Assembly (NCBI RefSeq): GCF_000264905.1
Contig: NW_006763145.1
Coordinates: 575,048-639,047 of the forward strand
Direction: 5' to 3'
DNA: 64,000 bases
DNA from: Stereum hirsutum FP-91666 SS1
Taxonomy: Eukaryota; Basidiomycota; Agaricomycetes; Russulales; Stereaceae
Part shown: in pieces, positions 23,058 through 32,075 of the stretch
Position numbering within the stretch: the first letter of the stretch is position 1
Layout: every line of letters begins with the position of its first letter
The notes under the pieces: model-generated
Database searches by the model: none
The model's input: the letters and a program-made list of their open reading frames with translations, nothing else
What the model was told of the DNA's origin: nothing
Translations under genes and position numbers: made by a program

Positions 23058-24880
23058 ATGTTCACTTGTTCTTCGACGCGGCGGTTGGCGTTCTCCTTTG
23101 CCAAACCCAGCAATGTTTCTCGTACTTCGAAGGCCACAATATCGAGAAAATATTCTGTCGACGCACAGAACAATGATATACCAGCAAAACGTCGACCCCG
23201 CATCATTTTCTCGGGTATTCAGCCCACAGGCATCCCTCACGTCAGCACCTTTTATCTCTTGTTCGTCCGGCTTACCGCTCACACGACCACATGTAGTTAG
23301 GAAATTACTTCGGTGCTCTGGCAAACTGGGTGAAGCTCCAACGCGAGGCAGAACCGGAAGATGAACTGTTGTTCTCGGTGGTCGGGTGGCACGCGCTCAC
23401 GCTCCCCCAAGACCCGAAAGCTCTCGTCGAGGCTAGGCAGGATATGATGGCTCTCATGTTGGCGGTTGGGCTGGATCCGAAAAGGTCCATACTATTTCAT
23501 CAGGATCATGTGAGTTGCTTCTTATATTTTTGCTTACTTCGGCGCGTTTGTACGAGAGAGGCCACATATCATCCAACGGTAGTCGACCTGACCATGTTGG
23601 ACCTTGGGCATACTTCCATACCATTAGACTCGTGCGAGAGCGTTGCGAAAATGATTTTCCATGGCGTAGCCATGATAGAGACATGGACGATCGTACGATC
23701 ACAACACAATATCCGAACATGCTGGTGATCTTATACCTCGTGTGGCGTATCTTCCTACGACCCCATAGACACTCGCAGTTGTCGTACCGTTGCGGGTGCT
23801 CACCCCGTAACATCGACTCTGACAGCCTCATCTATTTATTCTTACAGAATCAGAACCATGTCGAACTCGGATGGATATTCAGCTGCCTCACTCCAGTCGG
23901 CAAGCTGAGACGAATGACAACTTGGAAAGTAAGCTTTGCCCACCCTCCTTACCAACCACCCAAGCAGCAACAGCATCAGAAACTAAAGCATTCTACAACA
24001 GAGCAGACTAGCAGTATCGCGAAATGCAAACGATGAATCCGAAGTCGACGATTCTTTGTTGAACACCGGATTGTTCACCTACCCCGTCCTCCAAGCCGCG
24101 GATATATTGGCCTACAAGTAAATATTCCGTCTTCTCCGCCCAGTAATATTGGAGTGATTCTAATGAATGTTTCGCAGAGCGACACATGTTCCTGTCGGTG
24201 ACGACCAGCAACAGCACCTCGAGCTAGCCCGCGACATCGCCGACATCTTCAACCGGACCTACAAAAAACCGTCGCGCCTATTTCCCCTACCTCAATCCAT
24301 GTACAGTACGTAGCTTCTCGTTCTCAGTCCAGAATTTCATCCATGTACTAACTGACAATGTCACTACCGCCCCTCTCTACCCCTCTCGCCTCGTCCAACT
24401 CTCTCGCTCGCCACGTCCAAAGCCCCCACCCGCCGCGTCCTCTCCCTCAAAGACCCATCCGCCAAAATGTCCAAATCCGCTCAAGACCCTAACTCCCGCA
24501 TCCTCCTAACCGACCCTCCCTCCCTCATCTCATCCAAAATTCGCTCTGCAGTCACCGACTCGCTACCCACCATAACCTACGACCCCCAGACCCGCCCCGG
24601 GACCTCCAACCTCCTCAACATCCTCGCCGCGTGTATGGACCAAGATGTTGAAGATGTGGTGAGGGAGAGGTATGAGGGTAAGGCGAGGAATCATGCGGAT
24701 CTGAAGAAGGAGGTGGAGGAGGCTGTTGTGGAGAGGTTTAGAGGGCCGAGGGAGGAATTTGAGAAGGTTAGAGGGGAGAGGGCGTACCTTGAGGAAGTGG
24801 CGAGGAAGGGAGCGGAGAGAGCGAAGGAAAAATCGGATGTGGTGTTGACGGAGGTTAGGAGGAGGGTTGGTTTGGCTTGA
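23058..24880 (+). CDS. MSW1: Mitochondrial tryptophanyl-tRNA synthetase
   Basis: Six exons: 23058-23240, 23297-23509, 23848-23928, 24002-24117, 24178-24305 and 24423-24880; 393 codons (392 aa), the normal size of the mitochondrial enzyme. The N-terminus [19 protein letters not shown] is rich in Arg, Ser and Thr and lacks acidic residues, as expected of a matrix-targeting peptide. The class I HIGH-like motif is [17 protein letters not shown], split by intron 1; [19 protein letters not shown] and [18 protein letters not shown] follow, and [15 protein letters not shown] is the second ATP-binding signature. It charges mitochondrial tRNA-Trp. Intron 2 is unusually long for the gene (338 nt). Shares a short divergent promoter with NAA35. 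Confidence 0.93.
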
Positions 24881-25310
24881 GGAAGGAGGCTTGATGTCGG
24901 TTTCATGTTACGTGAGTTCGTTCATCGTGGCATACTGCGTGGTGTGACTGATGAGGTCCTCACCTGAATATAGTTACCTTATATTTGGTTCAATTCATCA
25001 CCTTTACTCCCCGGTCCACCTCGGATATACGAGTGTTGCCCGAAGGCGAAAACGCAGTTCTTCGTTGACCAGCATTGATATCCTGAGTCTTAGGATCAAA
25101 TGCACAGAATCATCCACAGCAACATACCATAGTGATCACGACGCTAGCACAAAGGCGGCAGTCCCATATCTCGCTCAGTACGACACTTACCTTGAGTATC
25201 TTAGTATGTTTCTCCGAAACGGACATGGCCGACCCCGACGGGCTTGGTCAGCTGTGGTGAGTAATCCTTTCTTGTAAGTTCCGTCGGGTCCTTCAACGAT
25301 GACGTGGGGA

Positions 25311-25317
25311 TATAAAA
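25311..25317 (+). promoter_or_regulatory. TATA box of ADH copy C
   Basis: TATAAAA in GGGGATATAAAAAGTTTGC, about 150 bp upstream of the ATG at 25465. The rest of the 24881-25464 spacer shows no gene. Confidence 0.55.
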
Positions 25318-25464
25318 AGTTTGCAGTACAGGGGCTCTTGTCGACATCCTACATTAGGCCTCACATCCTGTCTATCCTCCATTCGCATTGATCGTATCAC
25401 TCAGAACTTGACCACATCACCTCCAAGACACCTACGCCTTTGACCTCTGACACCAGACCCCATC

Positions 25465-26932
25465 ATGTCGACCCCACCGAACACATCCAACACCACCTTC
25501 ATCCTCCCCACCGCCGGCGCCGGCGTCCAATCCATCACATCAATCACGTCTCCTATCCCTACCCCCAAAGCGCACGAAGTCCTCGTCCGCATCCACGCCG
25601 TCTCCCTCAACTTCCGGGACTATGCCATAGCCAGCGGGAGATATCCCCTCACATTGAAGGAGAATTTGGTGCCGGGAAGTGATATGGCGGGGGAGGTCGC
25701 TGCGGTGGGTGACGGGGTTGAGGAGTGGAAGGTTGGGGAGAGGGTGACTGCAAATTTTGATCAAGGACATCTCTACGGGGCTTCGCGCAAGAGTGAGCCA
25801 TTCGCTCATCTCACGTCTCCGTTTCTCAACTAATTATATTAAGCAGGACTAGCACTAGGCGGTACCCTCGACGGTGTCCTCACCCAATACCGCATCTTCC
25901 CTTCCGTAGGCCTCCTTCGCGTCCCCAAGCATCTCAGCTACGAAGAGGCGGCGTGTTGGCCTTGCGCGGGAGTAACGGCCTGGAATGCGTTATTTGGTGC
26001 GATTAGGCTTCTTCCAGGGCAGACGGTGTTATGTCAAGGGACTGGTGGGGTGTCAATTATGGCGCTTATGTTTGCCAGTGCGGCGGGGGCAAAAGTAAGT
26101 TCTCTTTTACTAGCTTATGAACTGTGTGTGGAAGCGCTGATGAACTGACCTTTTCCCCTGTTGTTTAGACGATTATTACCTCCAGCTCGGATGAGAAATT
26201 GGAGGTATGTATATTCGTGAAGACAGGTCGCCTATCAAAGATGTCTCATTTTTTAGTCCATCAATAGCTCGCAAAGAAACTTGGCGCCACACACACGATC
26301 AACTACAAAACCCACCCCGACTGGGAGAAACTCGTCCTCGATGTCTGTGCCCCCTTCACCTCCATGTCTCGTAACACTTACTCATACTCTTGCGATTTGC
26401 TTTTGTTCATTGGCATCTAGCTCACGGACGGCGAAGGCGCGCACCATATTATCGACAACGTCGGCATCAACGAGATCGAGAAATGTTTGAACTGCGTTGC
26501 TAGCGGCGGAAGCATCGACTGCATTGGTTTCCTCGGCGGTCACTCGAAGGAGACGCCTAACGTTCCGTTACTGGCGATCATGAGAAATGCTATTGTTCGG
26601 TACGCAGTTTCTCCATCCACCGTCTCCTTGACCGCTCCATTCTATACCCCGTTCTTCTTCGTAATTCTACCGCTTCTCTCTTGCGTTTGCACCTCTCGTG
26701 AGCTTCGGTGCTGACTTCGTTGTGTGGCTGTCTGTGGCGTGTGTGCTATTCGAGCAGCGGTGTCTACGTCGGGTCGAAACAACAGTTCGAGGAGTTGCTC
26801 AAGTTCGTGGAGACAAAGGGTTTGAGACCGCATATTGATAAGGTATTCAAGTTCGAAAATACCGTGAAGGCGATCGAGTATCTCGGCGCGGGACAGCATA
26901 CGGGAAAGATTGTTGTCAAGGTTGTTGAGTGA
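25465..26932 (+). CDS. Medium-chain dehydrogenase/reductase (zinc-type ADH-like), copy C
   Basis: Six exons: 25465-25792, 25847-26094, 26169-26204, 26268-26342, 26421-26599 and 26758-26932; 347 codons (346 aa). Intron positions and phases are the same as in the other three copies, and exons 2-6 have the same lengths as in A. Landmarks: SLNFRDYAIASGRYP, PGSDMAGEVAAVGDGV, CQGTGGVSIMALMF, TIITSSSDEKLE and KVFKFENTVKAIEYLG. It is the most divergent copy (SIMALMFASAAGA in place of SMAGLLFAVRAGA; exon 5 ends NVPLLAIMRNAIVR in place of NVLMHVLLKNLTIR), so its substrate may differ. Intron 4 starts with the less common GTCTGT. The same NAD(P)H quinone/enone reductase role is inferred. The pseudogene relic at 7.8 kb resembles this copy most. 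Confidence 0.9.
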
Positions 26933-27627
26933 GTATTGGGATACCCAGGTGCTGGACGTGAAGGTGGTTGAGGTCTTGAGGTCGGTAATGAGGTGTTTTC
27001 AGGGCCGTTCCCCCTGGAAGACGTACATTTGATTAGGAAGAGCTCAGATGTGACATGGGATATACCTTCCGAACATCTGTAAATAATACATACGTTTCTC
27101 GATCCATCGCCACCACTCGAATGCACAAACCAAGCTCAAGTTCTAGCCCTGGCCACGGTGTTCGGCCCATTTTATCGAGTACCCGTACCGCTGCCACCAC
27201 ATCACCTTGCGTGATGTCTCCGCCGCAGATATCAAGAAATTCAAAGAGAGCGAATAGTTTAGAATAAGATGTGTCTCGAATTCTTTCCACCGGCTTCCCC
27301 GGCAAATAGCCCCCGGGCTCTGCCGAGGCAAAAGCTTCAGAATTCAACAAGAACAAACAACTCAGGTTTCAGTGGCGGCGGAGCCTGGCAGAGCGCTCCC
27401 ACCAACGACCACCATCACTAGTATACAGCGCGAACTGACCTAGTCATCTCAGTCCCGTCAACTCGAAGACAAGTTATTCTCTTTCCCAATTCCATAGTAA
27501 CATAAAGATCCTCGAAACAACCGGGTGCGTCCCTCACTTTGACCGGAAATGCCTCCAACGGCCTGCTCTTTGGCGGTAGCATTACGGCGCCGAAATGGTA
27601 CTTACTCTATTTGGAATTCTTATCTAG
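26933..27627. other. Intergenic, no gene supported
   Basis: About 0.7 kb between ADH copy C and the second F-box gene. A 107-codon minus-strand frame (27033-27356) is protein-like in composition (SYSKLFALFEFLDICGG) but has no recognisable domain or promoter, so I leave it uncalled. Confidence 0.4.
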
Positions 27628-28704
27628 TTCGCGGAGAGTTGAAAGAGCCAGCATCCATGAAGAAACATGCCGCCTTATACAACAAGCGAAGGACATCTCT
27701 GAACGACTCAACATTCTTTCCAGGCAACGCAACACACTGTCGCCTATCGACTTTCTCCCGGATGAACTGCTAGGCGAAATCTTCCACGAGGTCTTCTTGC
27801 TTCACCCCGATAAACCACATCCACACGGTGGTTGTTCCACTGAATTTGATGCTTCATGGACGCGACTTATGCTTGTCTGCCGAAGATGGAGACAAGTCGG
27901 CTTGACTGAACACAGAACGTGGTCGTACATATCAGACAGCTCTCGATCGTACAAAGGCCTCTCAATCGGACAGAGATTGGCTCGATCATCCCATCACCTT
28001 TTAACATGCCGATTCGATCTTGGGAGAGAACCAAATGAGGTTGGCTTCCTACTGAACGAACATGGTGGACGTATTCGTGGTCTCGAAGTCACCGAAAATG
28101 CGTTTCAGTTCGACGCCATCTTCAACGGCGTGTCGAAATTACCTAGCTTGAGGGAATTAATTGCAAGATGTGCGACTCGATATAGTGGCGTCCATTGGGT
28201 CCCCGACGTCCTGGATGGCATTGCACCACAACTATGTGCTCTCGATCTATACGACGTGCAATTCACTCGGTGGGGATTGTTACGTTCTAATTTGCGCAGT
28301 CTGGTCCTCAGCCGATCTTGGACCAACTCAAACAGTACCTTTCCACTACTGTTTGTCACGGAAATGGTATCAACTCTCAGACATCTTCCTCGTCTCACTC
28401 TCCTCCAACTCCATCATTATATGTGCGAAGATGCGCAAGTGCATCATTCGGCCACTGCCATTCGTACGAGACTTCGAGCAACACTTCCTCAGGGATTTTA
28501 GCCTCCATATCGCTGCCAGTAATTTCTCCTTATTGTCAGTCTTTCGCGCGCCATCCCACAGGTCTAACCCATGTGGCGATGGAATTGAGTTCAGAGATTG
28601 ATCTGTGTCGACACGGAATCGGTGTCGCGTATTCTATTTCTCTACAGCCAACCTCGCGCGACGCTCCATCTCTTAGGGAGCTCAGTGCCTCAGGCTATAG
28701 CTGA
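27628..28704 (+). pseudogene. F-box protein gene, reading frame broken; paralog of 5978-7703
   Basis: The main exon starts after the acceptor TATCTAG at 27621-27627, in the same phase as the paralog at 5978. Coiled segment RRVERASIHEETCRLIQQAK is followed by the F-box (FLPDELLGEIFHEVF, LMLVCRRWRQVGLTEHRTWS) and by matching Leu-rich parts (LSIGQRLARSSHHLLTCRF against LTLEQRLQRSAGAALTCEF). The frame closes at 28501, about 280 residues short of the paralog. The likeness goes on in the next frame: ISLPVISPYCQSFARHPTG and THVAMELSSEIDL correspond to the paralog's IRYLTVLLKILAFPTTTKM part. So a one-base indel lies near 28480-28500, and a second frame break probably follows. It is either a pseudogene or an assembly error. 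The end given is the last stop of the second frame. Confidence 0.65.
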
Positions 28705-29340
28705 ATCTGATCAAGTGGTATTTATTTTTTCACGGAGTTCTACTACTTATCGTTCTTTCAATAGATCCTCGCGAAATTTCCGTTCCGTTGTTTTCCTCCC
28801 AATTTGCTCCCAATGGTCGAGTACCTTGGATAGCTCCAATTTACGACATCGACTCCATCTGGAGGATGGAAGATGGACCAGACTATACGCAAAAAACATC
28901 GAAAGACGAACTCTTTGTCCACCGTCACGTTCGAGTACGCCCCATTGTGCTTGTTCAGAGGCCAGCGTGACAATCCGCGCGTGTCGGGGATAAGCGACGA
29001 ACAGTCTAAGTTCAGCGTTATCGCCGACCCTGTTTCTTGTGACGGCCCTTCTACTAACCTCCGACTGGACGCCAGGAGAAACCACCCCTCTAAATGCCGA
29101 TTGCGAGACTAATACCACCATACTATGATGACCAGAGAACCAATAGAGAGTGCGAGAGTTGGTCAGAATCCATACTTGAGACTCGGGAGCATCAGGCTTC
29201 GGCGTCTGTGAACCATAATAATCTTCCTGGTATGCAACTAAGTTTGATGTGTCAATGCCTTCCGACGGTATACTGACTGATGTTGGCTGTTTTCTAGACT
29301 GGTACACCTCTGGTCCTCTTGATATGATTATTCATGAGTA

Positions 29341-29428
29341 TCCATTATGGAAAACGTGACCATCCATTCTCAGAAACGTGATCATCCATTCTCAGAAACG
29401 TGACCATCCATTCTTAAAAATGTGACTG
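29341..29428 (+). repeat. Four tandem copies of a 22 bp unit upstream of ADH copy D
   Basis: The unit TCCATTCTCAGAAACGTGAC plus CA starts at 29341, 29363, 29385 and 29407; the inner two are nearly identical and the outer two have drifted. The array ends about 60 bp upstream of the TATA box of copy D. Each unit carries ACGTGA, a bZIP/bHLH-like core, so it may be a repeated activator site. None of the other ADH copies has it. Confidence 0.75.
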
Positions 29429-29487
29429 TGAAAACAACTTATACGGTCAATGTGGGTCCTTCGCCGTCGTTGTCGAAGGAGGCCAGA

Positions 29488-29495
29488 TATATAAA
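29488..29495 (+). promoter_or_regulatory. TATA box of ADH copy D
   Basis: TATATAAA in CCAGATATATAAAGACC, 76 bp upstream of the largest exon-1 frame start at 29571. Confidence 0.65.
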
Positions 29496-29570
29496 GACCT
29501 CATGAATTATCCCTACTGACCCTGTCTCAACACACTGCGTTAAAGACACCCTCATCACCGGAACTCGCTC

Positions 29571-30988
29571 ATGTCTCAACAAACGAACACCGCATTCATT
29601 CTCCCTCAAACAGGTGCTGGCCTTCACACTATTACAAAGCGCACCACAGACATCCCCTCCCCGAAAGCGCATGAGGTGCTGGTGAAGATTCATGCCTTCT
29701 CTATCAACTACCGCGACTTCGCAATGAGCGCTGCCTTCTACCCCGCTCCCCGTCCGCCTAATCAGGTGTTAGGGAGCGACATGGCCGGAGAAGTCATAGA
29801 GGTGGGAGAGGGCGTTGTGGCGGGGGAGTTTAATAAGGGGGACAGGGTCACCGCGAACTTCAATCAGGCCCATTTCTTCGGGACCCATACCGGACAGAGT
29901 CAGTATATTTCCCTGTTTTTATTTTTATTTTTATTTTTATTTTTATTTTCCAAGGTCTTTGTTGTTGATGCCTACTCGGGCTCTTAGGACAGGATCTCGG
30001 TGACGCCGTGGAAGGCGTGTTTCAGGAGTACTATGTCTTCAATGTCGCCGGCCTTCTTCACGTTCCGAAGCATTTGACCTACGAAGAAGCTGCATGTGGA
30101 CCTTGTGCCGGAGTCACGGCGTGGAACGCACTGTATGGTGGAATTCCGCTTGCTCCTGGACAGACTGTGCTGTTCCAAGGGACTGGTGGCGTGTCGTTGG
30201 CGGGGTTGCAGTTCGCTGCTGCGGCTGGTGCGAAGGTAAATAATTTTTTTTTTGTCCTGTGTGTCCTCCGACACTTGGGATCCAGAGGTTGACTTGTCAC
30301 CGGTAGACAATCATTACCTCTGGTTCGGATGAGAAGCTTGCGGTGAGTGTTGATATTAGATGTTGCTCCGTCAAGTTCTGAACGTGCCGTCCGACCCCTT
30401 GTTTGTCTAGATCGCCAAGAAACTCGGTGCCACGCACACCATCAACTATAAGACCAACCCCGACTGGGACCAGGTTGTTCTTGAAGTAAGTAACCACTTC
30501 CTTCACTATTATTTATGCTCTCTCGAACTCTACACTGACAATATATACCGACTCTATAGCTTACGGAGGGCGTAGGCGCGCATCATATCCTCGATAACGT
30601 AGGCGTCGAGGAGATTGGGAGATGCTTTAACTGTGCTGCGACTGGTGGCAATATCCACTGCATTGGTTTCCTGGGGGACATGACAAAGCCGGCTCCCAAT
30701 GTACTGATGTCGGTCCTCATGAAGAGCCTCTCAATTCGGTACGCTCATCTGCTCGCTATCCTGGCGTTTGAAACCCGCGTTCTAAGACTGATATACCGTA
30801 ATGCTTTTCGCAGCGGGATATATGTCGGCTCCAAACAGCTTCATTCGGACATGCTTCGCTTTATGGATACGAACAAGTTGAGGCCTCATATCGACCGCGT
30901 TTTCGCATTCGAGGATACAGTGAAGGCTTTGGAGTATCTGGGCTCGGGGAAGCATGTTGGAAAGGTCGTTGTGAAGGTATCAGCGTAG
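29571..30988 (+). CDS. Medium-chain dehydrogenase/reductase (zinc-type ADH-like), copy D
   Basis: Six exons: 29571-29898, 29988-30235, 30307-30342, 30411-30485, 30560-30738 and 30814-30988; 347 codons (346 aa). It starts MSQQTNTAFILPQTGAGLHT. Landmarks: SINYRDFAMSAAFYP, VLGSDMAGEVIEVGEGV, FQGTGGVSLAGLQF, TIITSGSDEKLA, CIGFLGDMTKPAPNVLM and HIDRVFAFEDTVKALEYLG. It is closest to copies A and B in sequence although it lies about 25 kb away on the other strand, so an inverted duplication is likely. Exon lengths equal those of copy C throughout. Intron 1 contains a TTTTTA microsatellite (29916-29949). Function as for copy A: an NAD(P)H-dependent reductase of the MDR superfamily without zinc ligands. 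Confidence 0.92.
29916..29949 (+). repeat. TTTTTA microsatellite in intron 1 of ADH copy D
   Basis: About five and a half TTTTTA units inside the 89 nt intron, in the position of a pyrimidine tract. It is not present in the matching introns of copies A-C. Confidence 0.85.
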
Positions 30989-31184
30989 TGGAGTAAGCTC
31001 ACACAACCTTCCAGTCCGCGTTCAAAGTTTAAATGGCGGGGTATGTACGTACATGTTTGGTAGCGGTATGGTTTGGTTTTGTATCATGTCTTGGCCTCTC
31101 GATCAATGCATGTGTCTGCTTCGTATCCGCTCACGACGCCCGTGTGTCCAGGCCGTGTTGAATGGGATGTCTTAATAGCTATAC

Positions 31185-31257
31185 GCCGTGATAGCTCAGC
31201 TGGGAGAGCAACAGACTGAAGTTCTGGAGGTCGCCTGTTCAATCCAGGCTCATGGCA
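31185..31257 (+). tRNA. tRNA-Phe (anticodon GAA)
   Basis: 73 nt without an intron. Acceptor stem GCCGTGA pairs with TCATGGC (one G-U). The D arm is GCTC...GAGC. The anticodon arm has loop CTGAAGT with GAA at the expected place and CAGA/TCTG pairing (the outermost pair A-G is mismatched). T arm GCCTG-TTCAATC-CAGGC. A run of four T at about 31278 may end transcription. The copy at 47509-47581 is identical and inverted. Confidence 0.95.
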
Positions 31258-32075
31258 GTACATTGCATTCTCGCTCGTGACTTTTGCCCTGTCCTACAAT
31301 GTCAGTCCATTGCATACCACAACAATCCATCGAGATTATGCTATCCAACGACGAATTGATAACGATACTCCGTCGACGAGCTACCTTGCAACAGTCTCGT
31401 ACTTTTGTGTATGAGCTGTGGTTCTCCCATACATGCAGTGTCCGAAGAGGAAAGTCATGTCGATTACACGGTATGCATCGGCAGACCAATGTTGGAGAGG
31501 ACGACGTCTGTCGCTCTGTGACTCGAATGCGACGAGGTTTACGATTTACTTGTCATGACAAAAGGATCGATTTATGGATGAGAGCCATATGTGTGTCAAC
31601 AAGATCGTAGAAGGCCCTGAGGACTACAATCAGACTCGAGAGGACATGATAACCGGAGGTTTGTGCTCCATTGAACACGCCGAAGTAAGTTACTCAAGGG
31701 GAGGTCTGAGCGTCTTGTGGGCCTAAACCTCAGGCGGTGAGTGTATTGGTCTTGAAGATCATCACCACGAGTATATACAATATGAACGTACCTCGAGAGA
31801 GAAATCGTTTCTGGGAAGTTGATACTTCGACGACGCAGCGCGGTGAGGAAGTTAGGGGATGCAGAGAGGCACTAAAAACAGGCCACCTCACAAGGCAGTC
31901 ACCACAAGGATCACTGTGAATTACCACCCCGTAGACAGTCAACAACCCGAGCCTCAATCGAATCGCATTGCTGTACAAACCCCAGCTTACAGCTCCATGC
32001 CTCCCTTCCAATCTACAATAATAATCTAATCAATCACTCAAAGAAACAAGCATCATCCCCAGCCTTCTCGTCACC
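31258..32075. other. Intergenic, no gene supported
   Basis: About 0.8 kb between the tRNA gene and the 3' end of the SLC41 gene. The open frames here have no domain and no splice partners. Confidence 0.5.

Noticed and set aside
27033..27356. 107-codon frame on minus between ADH copy C and F-box B
   Set aside because: Composition is plausible, but there is no start context, family or splice partner; left uncalled.
28747..29307. 186-codon open frame on minus downstream of F-box B
   Set aside because: It overlaps the 3' remains of the F-box gene on the other strand, matches no family and has no promoter.
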